This document shows positions 50,082-58,837 of a DNA stretch of 64,000 bases, in pieces. The notes beneath the pieces were generated by a model. That model was given only the letters and a program-made list of their open reading frames with translations, was not told where the DNA came from and made no database searches. Source of the DNA: Slackia heliotrinireducens DSM 20476. Its GTDB lineage: Bacteria; Actinomycetota; Coriobacteriia; Coriobacteriales; Eggerthellaceae. The stretch's first letter is position 1, and each line of letters begins with the position of its first letter. The stretch covers positions 2,542,001 through 2,606,000 of the forward strand of contig NC_013165.1 of assembly GCF_000023885.1 (NCBI RefSeq). Direction: 5' to 3'. The position numbers and the translations under genes were made by a program.

Positions 50082-52595
50082 CTATTTGGAAGTCTTGCGG
50101 GTGGTTTTCTTCGTCGCGGTCTTTCGGGTGGTCCTCTTCGCAGGGGCCTTCTTGTCCTCCGCGCCCTCCTCCTTCTCCTTGCCGGGGCAGTCGAAGTTGG
50201 GACACAGCTTCCACGGTCCGCGACCGGTAGTCACAATCACCATGGGTGCGCCGCAGTCGGGGCAAACCTCCTCGGTGGCCTTGAGCTCGCCATGTTGCGG
50301 CAACGGGTAGCTTACGCCGCATTCCTCATAGTTCTCGCATCGGATGAACCGCTTCAATGTGCGCGGATTGCGCTGCGCGATGAGTTTCTTGTCCAAGCCC
50401 TTTTCGGCGCAGGCCTTGCAGGCGCCTACAATCACATCGGGTTCCTGGTTGCTGTCGCAGTTGGGGTCGATGCACTGGACGCGCGGCTTAGAGCGGAATG
50501 CCGTCACCTTGATCTGAGGCATGCCGCACACCGGGCATTTCTCCTCAACCACTTCCACTTTGCCTTTCGGCAGCGGGTAGGTGACATCGCACTCAGGCCA
50601 GCCCGAGCACCCGATGAACATGGATTTCGTCTTATTGGAGGCGCGCATCTGCAGGTCCTTGCCGCATTTGGGGCAGGTACCCACATAGGCATCGGCCGCC
50701 ACGGCGTCGCCCAGGGCGCTGGCGACCTCTTCGGAATGAGGCATGAGCTCCTTAAGCACGTCGTTGAGAATGTCACGGGACAGATCGACGACCTCTTTCT
50801 GAGTCTTATCTCCGTCGGCGATCTGGTTCATGTCCTTTTCCAGCTCGGCCGTCATGCCCGGGCTGGTGATCTGCGGCGCGAAACGACCCAAAGCGTCGCA
50901 CACGGCAATGCCCAGCTGGCTCGGCTCGATGGGGTCGTTCTGGATGTACTTCACATTGTAGAGCCGGTCGATGATCGAATGGCGCGTGGCCTTGGTGCCC
51001 AAGCCCAACTTCTCCATCTCCTGGATGAGCTTGCCCTGGGAATAGCGCGCGGGGGGCTCGGTCTGCTTTTGCTCGCAGGTTGCGCCCAGGAAATCGACCT
51101 GCTGCCCTTCGTTGAGCTGCGGCAGGATGGTGTCTTTTTTCGCGCCGTAAGGATAGATGGCCCTGAAGCCCGGCTTGACGACCACGTCGCCGCGGGTGAT
51201 GAACGTCTCGTCATTGACGTCGACAGACACCTTCGTGCCCTCGATGACGGCGGCGTCGGAAAGCGTGGCCAGGAACCGACGTGCGATGAGGTTGTAAAGC
51301 TTCCACTCCGCAGGCTGCAGCTTATCGGGGCTGGCGGCCTGCATGGGGACGATGGGCGGATGGTCGGTGGATTCCTGCTTGCCGCGTGTGGGCGTAAGCG
51401 TGCCTTTGGCCAGCAGCTGGCGGCAATAGGGCTCGTACGCGGGCACTTCGGACAGGGTCTTCACCATGGCAGGAAGGTCGAAGGAGGACGGGTACACCGT
51501 GTTGTCCACACGGGGGTACGACGTGTAACCGGCCATGTACAGGCTTTCAGCCAGGCGCATGGTACGGGCAGGCGACAGCCCCTCGGCGGCGGCCGCAGCC
51601 ATAAGGCCCGTGGTGTTGAAGGGCGTGGGCGCCGAAACGGTGCGCTTGCGCTTCTCGATGCCGGACACGGTGCCGAACTGGGCGCCGTTGACGGCGTTCA
51701 TGACGGCGTCGGCCGCTTCCTGCGTCTTGAAGCGACCTTCCTTGTGGGTGGCTTCGAAAGGCTCGATTCCATCGGAGAACTTGGCCTTGATGACCCAGTA
51801 GTCTTCCGGCACGAACGCCATGCGTTCGCGTTCGCGCTCCACGATGAGCGCCAACGTGGGGGTCTGCACGCGGCCCGAGGAACGCACGTTGCCGTAGCCC
51901 GCGAATTTCACAATGGTGAGATACCGCGTAAGCACGGCACCCCAGATGAGGTCGATCTCCTGACGGCTTTCGCCCGCATGCGCGAGGTTCATGTCCAGCT
52001 CGACCAGATTCTCGAACGCATGGGTGATCTCGGGCTTGATCAAAGCGGAATAGCGCGCGCGGGACACCGGGGCCGTGGTGTTGACCTCACGGATGCAGCT
52101 GAGCGCATCGGAGCCGATGAGCTCGCCTTCGCGGTCGAAGTCGGTCGCGATGATGATGTCATCGGCCTTTTTCGCAAGGTTCTTCAGGCTGCGGATGATG
52201 TCCTTCTCTTTGGGATTCTTCTGAATGGGCGCGTACACCAGGTACGGCAGCGCATCCATCTTCCAGGAACCGCCGATGGCCACACCGTCGGCCAAAAACG
52301 GCTTGCGTTTGGTCTTGAACGGCGGCTTAGGCAGAAACGACGGGATGTCCACCTTGTAGCTTGCGCCGTCATCGGGCGTGGCCAGCCAACCCTTGTTGCG
52401 CTTGTAGGTGATGGTCGGCACGAAATCAGGTTCGAGAATATGGCCGCGCAGACCGATGGAAACCCACTCTTCCCCATCGCGCTCGAACCGGTATACGGGC
52501 GTGTTGTATACCTTGTCGCTTTTCGGTTTCTTCACGCCGAGCAGTTCGGCGATTCTTTGGGCAGCGTTGTTTTTCTCGGTTACGACTAGCTTCAT
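50082..52595 (-). CDS. topA: DNA topoisomerase I (type IA), archaeal-type motifs
   Basis: This 837-residue enzyme relaxes negative supercoils. It has a Toprim domain starting 'MKLVVTEKNNAAQRIAELLG' with 'DFDREGELIG' (152-161), then 'SGRVQTPTLALIVERERE' and the active-site loop 'GYTSYPRVDNTVYP' (Y360). These read like archaeal TopA ('GRVQTPTL', 'YISYPRTDNTVYP') and not like the usual bacterial 'RVQSVAV' and 'ITYMRTDS' forms. Four CxxC zinc-ribbon segments follow (about 590-800), then a Lys/Thr/Arg-rich tail. GAGGGG lies six bases before the chosen ATG. An 11-nt repeat array is located 125-270 nt upstream. Confidence 0.93.
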   Translation of the reverse strand: MKLVVTEKNNAAQRIAELLGVKKPKSDKVYNTPVYRFERDGEEWVSIGLRGHILEPDFVPTITYKRNKGWLATPDDGASYKVDIPSFLPKPPFKTKRKPFLADGVAIGGSWKMDALPYLVYAPIQKNPKEKDIIRSLKNLAKKADDIIIATDFDREGELIGSDALSCIREVNTTAPVSRARYSALIKPEITHAFENLVELDMNLAHAGESRQEIDLIWGAVLTRYLTIVKFAGYGNVRSSGRVQTPTLALIVERERERMAFVPEDYWVIKAKFSDGIEPFEATHKEGRFKTQEAADAVMNAVNGAQFGTVSGIEKRKRTVSAPTPFNTTGLMAAAAAEGLSPARTMRLAESLYMAGYTSYPRVDNTVYPSSFDLPAMVKTLSEVPAYEPYCRQLLAKGTLTPTRGKQESTDHPPIVPMQAASPDKLQPAEWKLYNLIARRFLATLSDAAVIEGTKVSVDVNDETFITRGDVVVKPGFRAIYPYGAKKDTILPQLNEGQQVDFLGATCEQKQTEPPARYSQGKLIQEMEKLGLGTKATRHSIIDRLYNVKYIQNDPIEPSQLGIAVCDALGRFAPQITSPGMTAELEKDMNQIADGDKTQKEVVDLSRDILNDVLKELMPHSEEVASALGDAVAADAYVGTCPKCGKDLQMRASNKTKSMFIGCSGWPECDVTYPLPKGKVEVVEEKCPVCGMPQIKVTAFRSKPRVQCIDPNCDSNQEPDVIVGACKACAEKGLDKKLIAQRNPRTLKRFIRCENYEECGVSYPLPQHGELKATEEVCPDCGAPMVIVTTGRGPWKLCPNFDCPGKEKEEGAEDKKAPAKRTTRKTATKKTTRKTSK

Positions 52596-52720
52596 GGACG
52601 TCCCCTCCGACACGTACGGAAAGTCTGATTCCCCATTGATATCTCATGCACGCCTTTTGGCGATTGGGTTTTGGGTTGATAGGATACACGATTTTTTGGC
52701 AAAGGGAACGAGATCCTGAG

Positions 52721-52863
52721 CCTAATTTAAATCTGATATTGTCCTGAATCTTTTTGGAACTCAACCTGATTCGAACCTGAACCAAACCTTGCATCAACCT
52801 GATTTCCGCCTGAATCCGACCTGATGAACCCTCTATTTGAACCTGATCGCAGGCTGATTTTCC
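52721..52863. repeat. Thirteen degenerate 11-nt direct repeats upstream of topA
   Basis: CCTGA or a close variant recurs exactly every 11 nt: 52721 (CCTAA), 52732 (TCTGA), 52743, 52754 (degenerate), 52765, 52776, 52787 (CCTTG), 52798, 52809, 52820, 52831 (degenerate), 52842, 52853 (GCTGA). The consensus is roughly CCTGATTNNAA. The period is close to one helical turn, so all copies face the same side of the DNA. The rest of the 560-nt gap (52596-53155) shows no gene; it holds the terminator at 53097-53126. Confidence 0.75.
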
Positions 52864-53096
52864 ATTCGTACTGCGCACACCTGCTCGCTCACGGCGGCAA
52901 TTTCGCGCATTGCCGAAGACGCATGAAGCGGAAACGTGAAGCGAAAGGAACGGGCTCCCCATCGTCCGAATATGCGCCCCTTTTGACGCGAAAAAGCACT
53001 GACGGCAACCGCCCTCCTGGCACACGGGATACGGAACGGCATCTGGGAATGCGTCGACCGCGACCATCCCAAGACGAGGGAAACAACGCCTTCCAA

Positions 53097-53126
53097 CAAA
53101 AAAAGAACGGGCATGAGAGCCCGTTC
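53097..53126 (-). terminator. Rho-independent terminator of the small orphan gene
   Basis: On the minus strand GAACGGGC-tctcat-GCCCGTTC (53126-53105) is followed by TTTTTTTG. Confidence 0.85.
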
Positions 53127-53155
53127 CTATCCCCTATATATATTTGTAAGGAAAG

Positions 53156-53449
53156 CTATTCTTGGATGCTCTTGTAGAACGTGCAATCCTCGAAAACTTC
53201 TTCGATGTTCTTGCCATCGATCCACTTGATGCGAACAAGCTCGCTCAGTGTAGGAACGAGTTCCGAACAATCCGTAAAGTGACCCTTGTCATTCTTTACG
53301 GCACAATCCTGTGCACGCCAATACCCATCGGTGTGGGTAAGGTAATAGGTCTTATCGCCGATCTCCATGAAGATGCGAGTGTGTGCGCGCAGGTAGTTGC
53401 AGAACTCGTCAAAAGTAAGTTCGAGCGACTCCTCAGCTTGCTGTCCCAT
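53156..53449 (-). CDS. Hypothetical 97-residue acidic protein
   Basis: I do not recognise this protein. It is soluble, acidic and has no signal peptide or membrane segment. It shows 'ELTFDEFCNYLRAHTRIFMEIGDKTYYLTHTDGYWRAQDC' and ends 'IKWIDGKNIEEVFEDCTFYKSIQE'. AAGGAG eight bases before the ATG and a clean terminator just after the stop make it a convincing single-gene transcript. Alternating hydrophobic strands with conserved-looking Trp and Tyr suggest a small beta-rich fold. Three cysteines are present but no metal-site spacing is obvious. Confidence 0.75.
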   Translation of the reverse strand: MGQQAEESLELTFDEFCNYLRAHTRIFMEIGDKTYYLTHTDGYWRAQDCAVKNDKGHFTDCSELVPTLSELVRIKWIDGKNIEEVFEDCTFYKSIQE

Positions 53450-53712
53450 GGCTGACTCCTTCCGTCACAGCTGCGGATCCCATTGAACCGCGGCCTTGCC
53501 TCTTATACCGACTATCTTACTATACAAACCCCCCGAAACGAGTTGCGAAACGCAGGCGGTTGCTCGATTTTGGAAATTCTTTCCAATCCGCCATCGTCAG
53601 GCGCCCGTCGCCGCTTCGTGATTCGCAATGATTTGCAGCCGCACAAGGATACAAGAAGGGCACCGCGATTACCACGGCGCCCATCCATGTGATCTCGGAA
53701 TGTTGTTAAAAA

Positions 53713-55110
53713 CTAGAACTCAAGGTTCTTGAAGGCCTCGGGGACCTCCTTGTAGCCCTTGGACTTCACAGCACCGACGATAATGCCGATGGCCAGCCAG
53801 ATGAAGCCGACGGTCATCGTGAACGTCTCGAAGCCGGTGAAGATGAAGAACAGAATGGCAATGCCGCAGAACGGGCAGATGATGTAGCGCAGGACGGCGT
53901 ACGCGCCACGCTTGCCCTCGCGGACCCAGAAGTACCAGAACACGGCGAAGTTGAGGACCATGAAGGACGTCAGAGCGCCGAAGTTGACCAGCGTGGTGAG
54001 CTTCTCAACACCCAGGAAGGTGAGGACCAGAGCAATGCCGCCGATGAAGAAGGAGGCCAGCCACGGGGTCTGATACTTGGGATGAACCTTGCCGAAGAAG
54101 CTCGGGATGACCTTGTCGCGGCCCATGCCGTAAAGCAGGCGGGAAGCGGCCAGCTGAGCGTTCATGATGTTGGCAACGCCGATGGCGAGAATGTTGACAA
54201 CCAACAGGATGATGTAGAAGGCCTGGCCGCCGACGGCAGCGCCGGTCTGGAAGAATGCGGTGTCAACGTTGAAGCCCGGGGTGTCCAGAGGCATAGCCAG
54301 AGCTGCGAAGTAGGTCTGCAGCATGAAGCAGATAACGATGATGAACAGGGCGATCAGGATGCCGCGGCCGATGTTCTTCTCGGGATGCTCGGTCTCTTCA
54401 GCCAGCGTGGAGATGCCGTCGAAGCCTAGGAAGTTCAGGCAGGCGATGGAGCACGCAGCTGCGATGAAGCTAGGCGTGACCTTGCCGGGCTGCCAGATCG
54501 GGTCGAGGTTGAACTCGCCCGTGCCGCCGCCACCGGAGATGTAGCCGATGGCCAGGACGACGAAGGCGATGACAATCAGGATTTCGACTGCGAAGAAGAC
54601 GTAGTCGATGCCCTTGGTCATGCCGATGCCGCGGATGTTGACGAAGGTGTTGAACGCGATGAAGGCGACGATCCACACCCAAGGCACCCAAGCGGCCTGG
54701 AAGCCGAACAGCGCGTCAACCAGAGCAACGCCCCAGTTGCCGACCATGGTGTACAGCAGTGCAGGAGCGATGCAGTAGTCCAGAAGAATCAGCCAGCCAG
54801 AAAGGAAACCGATGTGGGGATTGATGCCGCGCTGCACGTAGGAGTACACGGAACCCGCGATGGGGAACTTGTTGGACATGGCCATGTAGGACAGAGCCGT
54901 GAAAAAGATGGCGCAGAAGCCAACCAGATACACGAGCGTCGGCATGCCGCCGCCGTCCGCCATGACGTAGCCGTAGATCGAATGGGGCGCAATGATGACC
55001 ATGAACAGAACGCCGTAGAGAACGACGTCGGGCAAGGTCAGGCCACGCCTCAATTCCTGCTTGTATCCGAAGGATTCGAGTTGACGAACCTCGGAGCTTT
55101 TTTCTGCCAT
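53713..55110 (-). CDS. APC-family amino acid/amide permease
   Basis: This 465-residue protein has twelve predicted helices, with 'LRRGLTLPDVVLYGVLFMVIIAPHSIYGYVM' and 'LNFLGFDGISTLAEETEHPEKNIGRGILIALF' as APC-superfamily signatures. AAGGAGG precedes the ATG. It lies 151 nt downstream of an acetamidase gene on the same strand, so it may import amides, amino acids or related nitrogen sources for that enzyme. The intergenic hairpin between them could adjust the ratio of the two products. Confidence 0.85.
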   Translation of the reverse strand: MAEKSSEVRQLESFGYKQELRRGLTLPDVVLYGVLFMVIIAPHSIYGYVMADGGGMPTLVYLVGFCAIFFTALSYMAMSNKFPIAGSVYSYVQRGINPHIGFLSGWLILLDYCIAPALLYTMVGNWGVALVDALFGFQAAWVPWVWIVAFIAFNTFVNIRGIGMTKGIDYVFFAVEILIVIAFVVLAIGYISGGGGTGEFNLDPIWQPGKVTPSFIAAACSIACLNFLGFDGISTLAEETEHPEKNIGRGILIALFIIVICFMLQTYFAALAMPLDTPGFNVDTAFFQTGAAVGGQAFYIILLVVNILAIGVANIMNAQLAASRLLYGMGRDKVIPSFFGKVHPKYQTPWLASFFIGGIALVLTFLGVEKLTTLVNFGALTSFMVLNFAVFWYFWVREGKRGAYAVLRYIICPFCGIAILFFIFTGFETFTMTVGFIWLAIGIIVGAVKSKGYKEVPEAFKNLEF

Positions 55111-55139
55111 TTCTCCTCCTTAGTAGATGATACTAACGG

Positions 55140-55184
55140 CAGCATCTTTCGGCGGATGAGATCAGCTTCCATCGAAAGATGCTG
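55140..55184 (-). other. Hairpin between acetamidase and permease genes
   Basis: CAGCATCTTTCG (55140-55151) pairs perfectly with CGAAAGATGCTG (55173-55184) around a 21-nt loop. There is no T-run. It may stabilise the upstream mRNA or attenuate read-through. Confidence 0.45.
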
Positions 55185-55261
55185 AGCTAGGGGCTATGGC
55201 GCCACCCCCTAGCAGTTATGTATGGTCAGCCGTAACCGGCCGGAACCCAAAGCAACGAAGA

Positions 55262-56164
55262 CTACCAGGTGAACCCGTAAGCTTCAACAACGCGACGCGG
55301 AACCACAAAACGAGCAGTTTTCTGCGGGTCGACGATCTGGCTTACCTGAACGTCGGCGCACAGCGACAGCAGCATGACCAGGTCCTCGGTGGAGATGCCT
55401 TCGCAGCGCTCGCTGAGGATGCGGACCATATCGTGAACGGCCGTGTCGCAAGCGGCGTCCAGAGAAGGTTCGGAAGCGATGGTGCAGAACTGGGTGTCGT
55501 TCAGCAACGCCGGGTTGGTAAGGGAGCGGTCCTTGAGCACCTCGAAGGAAGCCGTGACCCACGAAGCGATTTCGGCGCCGGAGACGCTGATTTCACCATC
55601 GCCCATGACGGCATGCACGTCGCCGCAGCCGAAAAGGGCGCCTTCGACGGAGACCGGGAAGTACAGCGTGGCGCCGGCCTCGATGATCGTGGTGTCCATG
55701 TTGCCGCCATGGTGGTCGGGCGTTCCGCAGTTGATGGACTTGCCCGGCTCAGGAGCCACGCCGATGACGCCGATCATGGGACGACAATCGAGCTCGACGC
55801 CCTCGTCCCAGATGAGCTTGCCGTCGACGACGGGCTTGACCACGTTGACCAGGCCGTCAGCGAACAGGTCGCCACAGGTGCCTTCGGCTTCGCCGGTGCA
55901 CATGCACGCCTTAGAATCCACATCGATGGCATGCAGGTGGACCTTGAGAACGTCGCCCGGCTCGGCACCTTCGATATAGATGGGGCCGGTGGCGGGATTC
56001 ACGCGATCCCAGTCCAGACCGTCGATGGTGTTGTCGGCCTTAAGCTGGTTGGCGAAGCAGTCCTGGGTGCGGATGCGAACCGTATCGCCAGACTTGATGG
56101 TCATCACCGGTTCCAAGTCGGCCGAAAACGCGTAGAATACGGCATCATCGTTCAGTTCGAGCAT
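55262..56164 (-). CDS. Acetamidase/formamidase family protein
   Basis: This 300-residue protein has the FmdA/AmdA pattern: 'VMTIKSGDTVRIRTQDC', 'NPATGPIYIEGAEPGDVLKVHLHAI', 'IGVIGVAPEPGKSINCGTPDHHGGNMD', 'GALFGCGDVHAVMGDGEISVSGAEI'. The His and Asp residues of 'PDHHGGN' and 'GDVHAVMGDGE' are the expected metal/active-site positions. It would hydrolyse a short-chain amide to ammonia and a carboxylate. AGGAGG supports the start at 56164. A perfect -10 box (TATAAT, minus strand, 56203-56198) lies just upstream without a good -35, which hints at activator control. Confidence 0.88.
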   Translation of the reverse strand: MLELNDDAVFYAFSADLEPVMTIKSGDTVRIRTQDCFANQLKADNTIDGLDWDRVNPATGPIYIEGAEPGDVLKVHLHAIDVDSKACMCTGEAEGTCGDLFADGLVNVVKPVVDGKLIWDEGVELDCRPMIGVIGVAPEPGKSINCGTPDHHGGNMDTTIIEAGATLYFPVSVEGALFGCGDVHAVMGDGEISVSGAEIASWVTASFEVLKDRSLTNPALLNDTQFCTIASEPSLDAACDTAVHDMVRILSERCEGISTEDLVMLLSLCADVQVSQIVDPQKTARFVVPRRVVEAYGFTW

Positions 56165-56197
56165 GTTGTCTCCTCCTGCCCTACCAATACGTAACAA

Positions 56198-56203
56198 ATT
56201 ATA
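56198..56203 (-). promoter_or_regulatory. -10 box of the acetamidase operon
   Basis: TATAAT on the minus strand in AT-rich sequence, with a predicted start near 56191 and a leader of about 27 nt. No convincing -35 element was found. Confidence 0.45.
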
Positions 56204-56303
56204 CTGAGCTATTATCATACATTTTCGATGCTATGTGGAGCCATTTTTTTACAATCGGAGCCGCCCAGTCCAATATTTTATCTTATGTTTGCCGAGGTTA
56301 ATT

Positions 56304-56346
56304 AAAGAAAACGGCTGCGCCGGTCATTTGACGCTGGCGCAGCCGT
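56304..56346 (-). terminator. Rho-independent terminator after metH
   Basis: On the minus strand ACGGCTGCGCC and GGCGCAGCCGT pair over 11 bp around a 14-nt loop, followed by TTTCTTTAATT. Confidence 0.85.
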
Positions 56347-56374
56347 CGTAAATATGGTAGCGGTTTCCGAGACG

Positions 56375-58837
56375 CTACGAGCCCAGCACCTCGCCAGCGA
56401 TGCGGGCGCTTTCGGCGGCATCCTTCGCGTAGAAATCCGCCCCGACCATGCGGGCGTACTCGGGATTGAGCACCGCGCCACCCACCATGACCTTCACGTC
56501 GGGCGCCTTCTCACGTAGAAGCTTGATGGCCTCCTCCATGTTGTGCACCGTGGTGGTCATGAGCGCCGACAGGCCCACCAGCTTGATGTCGTGTTCCTGC
56601 ACCGTTTGCACGATGAGCTCGGGGTCGACGTCCCGCCCCAGGTCATAGACGCGATAGCCGTAGTTTTCCAGCAACATGCGCACGATGTTCTTGCCGATGT
56701 CGTGGATGTCGCCCTTGACCGTGGCCACAGCCACGCTTCCCTTCTCGTCCACGTCGCCTTCCGAAGCGTTGCTGCGGATGACGTCGAACCCAGCCTTGGC
56801 GGCTTCCGCCGACGCCATGAGCTGCGGCAAGAAGAAGGTTCCCTTCTCGAACAGGGCGCCCACCTCGTCAAGTGCGGGAATCAGGTGCTCGTTGATGACC
56901 TCCATGGCGTCGTGGTCGGCCAGCAGCGCCTGGGTGGCTTGCACCATGTCGCCCTTGCGGCCCGTGATGATGAGGTGACGGATGCTTCCGTCATCTTCGG
57001 CGGAAGACCCAGGAGCCCCTTCGGCAGCCGGCGCCTGCGCGACAGCCCCCGCATCAAGGGTTTTGCCCGCGTATTCGGCAATATAGCCCGCCGCGCCCTC
57101 ATCCTGCGCGCACAGCACACGCCAGGTGTCCACCACCTCTTTGTAACGGGTGGCCATGGGATTGAGGATGGGCATGTCCAGGCCGGCGGCAAACGCCGCG
57201 GACAGAAACGTCGCGTTCACGATTTCGCGCAATGGCAAACCGAAACTCACGTTGGAAACGCCCAGAACCGTGCGGACGCCCAACCGCTCCTTCACGAGCG
57301 TGACGCCCTTGAGTATCTCGACGACCTCCTGCTGGTTGGTGGATGCGGCCATCACCAGGCAGTCGATGGCGACGTGGCTGCGGGGTATGCCGTAGGCTTC
57401 GGCGGCTTCCACGATGCGCGCGGCAATGGCGAACCGTTCTTCCCCCGTCGGCGGAATGCCGTTCTCGTCCAGCGTGAGCCCTACCACTGCGCATCCGTAA
57501 TGTTTGGCCACAGGAAGCACCGCATCCAAACTCTCCTGCTTGCCATTGACAGAGTTGATCAGGGGTTTTCCTGAATACACCCGAACAGCGGCCTCCACGG
57601 CGGCAGGGTCCGCCGAATCGATCTGCAGCGGCAGGCCCGACACGCCTTGGATCTGCCCCACAAGGGTCACCAGCGTTGCCGCCTCGTCGATCTCCGGCAG
57701 GCCCGCGTTCACATCCAGAACATCCGCGCCCGCCTCGGTTTGGGAAATGGCCTCGTTAAGAACATAGTTGTAATCCTTGGTGCGCAGAGCCTCCTTCAGG
57801 CGCTTTTTGCCTGTCGGATTGATGCGTTCGCCGATGACGGCCACTTCCCGACCGCGCAGCACCACGGCGTTTTGGGCGCTGGTCAGGCTGAACGGCGTTT
57901 CCACCTCGCGGTGCGGCGGACGCTTCCCTTCCACCATGGCCGCCAGCTGGCGGATGTAGTCGGGATTCGTGCCGCAGCAGCCGCCGATGACCGACACCCC
58001 TTCGTCCACCATGGCTTGCACGGCGTTGGCGTATTCATCAGGCATGATGCTGTACACGGTATGGCCGTCCACCACCGAAGGAAGGCCCGCGTTGGCCTGC
58101 GCCATCACAGGGCAGGTGGCTGTCTCCAGCATGGCAGACACGATAGGCTGCAGATCGGACGGCCCCAGCGAGCAGTTCACGCCCAGCACGTTCACGCCCA
58201 AGGCGTCCAACGTGAGCGCAGCGATCTGCGGGCTGGTGCCCAAGAACGTACGGCCGTCTTCGCCGAAGGTCATGGTTGCGAATATCGGCAGGTCAGAGTT
58301 CTCTTTTGCGGCCAGTACGGCGGCCTTCATCTCCAGAAGGTCGGCCATGGTCTCGATGACCAGCAGGTCGGCGCCGGCCGCATCGGCCGCCCGCACCTCT
58401 TGGGCGAACAGGTCGTATGCCTCGTCGAAGCTCATGGTCCCCAAAGGCTCCAGCAGCCCGCCCGTCGGCCCGATGTCGCCCGCCACGTAGCGCGCCCCGG
58501 ATTCGCGGGCACAGGCGACGGCGGCGGCGAAGACGTCCTCGACCGTGGCGGCATCGCCCAGTTTGCGGGCATTCGCGCCGAAAGTGTTCGTGGTGATGGC
58601 CTGGCTGCCCGCTTCCACATACTGCCTATGGATGGCGGTCACGCCCGCAGGGTCGGTCAGGCACAAGAGCTCGGGCAGCTCGCCGGCCTCCATGCCGGAT
58701 GCCTGCAGCATGGTGCCCATAGCACCGTCGAACACCAGGTAAGCTTCGCCGCGCAGCACGGCCGCCAGGTATTCGTCCTTCGTGCGGACCTGGTCGCGGT
58801 TTCGAACCTTCGCGATTCCATCGGTTATTGCCAACAT
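56375..58837 (-). CDS. metH: Cobalamin-dependent methionine synthase lacking the reactivation domain
   Basis: This 820-residue enzyme transfers a methyl group from methyltetrahydrofolate to homocysteine. In order: homocysteine-binding domain (about 30-320, zinc cysteines in 'GVNCSLGP' and 'GGCCGTNP'), pterin-binding domain (about 345-600), B12 cap helices (about 615-700) and B12-binding domain with 'GDIHDIGKN' (D710, H712, G715). The C-terminal AdoMet-binding reactivation domain of E. coli MetH (about 330 residues) is absent and is replaced by the separate protein encoded just upstream. AGGA precedes the ATG, which overlaps the end of that gene by 13 nt. Confidence 0.93.
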   Translation of the reverse strand: MLAITDGIAKVRNRDQVRTKDEYLAAVLRGEAYLVFDGAMGTMLQASGMEAGELPELLCLTDPAGVTAIHRQYVEAGSQAITTNTFGANARKLGDAATVEDVFAAAVACARESGARYVAGDIGPTGGLLEPLGTMSFDEAYDLFAQEVRAADAAGADLLVIETMADLLEMKAAVLAAKENSDLPIFATMTFGEDGRTFLGTSPQIAALTLDALGVNVLGVNCSLGPSDLQPIVSAMLETATCPVMAQANAGLPSVVDGHTVYSIMPDEYANAVQAMVDEGVSVIGGCCGTNPDYIRQLAAMVEGKRPPHREVETPFSLTSAQNAVVLRGREVAVIGERINPTGKKRLKEALRTKDYNYVLNEAISQTEAGADVLDVNAGLPEIDEAATLVTLVGQIQGVSGLPLQIDSADPAAVEAAVRVYSGKPLINSVNGKQESLDAVLPVAKHYGCAVVGLTLDENGIPPTGEERFAIAARIVEAAEAYGIPRSHVAIDCLVMAASTNQQEVVEILKGVTLVKERLGVRTVLGVSNVSFGLPLREIVNATFLSAAFAAGLDMPILNPMATRYKEVVDTWRVLCAQDEGAAGYIAEYAGKTLDAGAVAQAPAAEGAPGSSAEDDGSIRHLIITGRKGDMVQATQALLADHDAMEVINEHLIPALDEVGALFEKGTFFLPQLMASAEAAKAGFDVIRSNASEGDVDEKGSVAVATVKGDIHDIGKNIVRMLLENYGYRVYDLGRDVDPELIVQTVQEHDIKLVGLSALMTTTVHNMEEAIKLLREKAPDVKVMVGGAVLNPEYARMVGADFYAKDAAESARIAGEVLGS

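Noticed and set aside
50079-52589. 836-codon open frame on the plus strand
   Set aside because: Mirror of topA; no ribosome site or recognisable domain.
52721-52863. CRISPR array
   Set aside because: Repeats are contiguous and 11 nt long with no unique spacers, and no cas genes are nearby.
52426-53067. 213-codon minus-strand frame across the 11-nt array
   Set aside because: It overlaps topA and the repeat array; the peptide periodicity comes from the 11-nt repeats (33 nt = 11 codons), not from selection.
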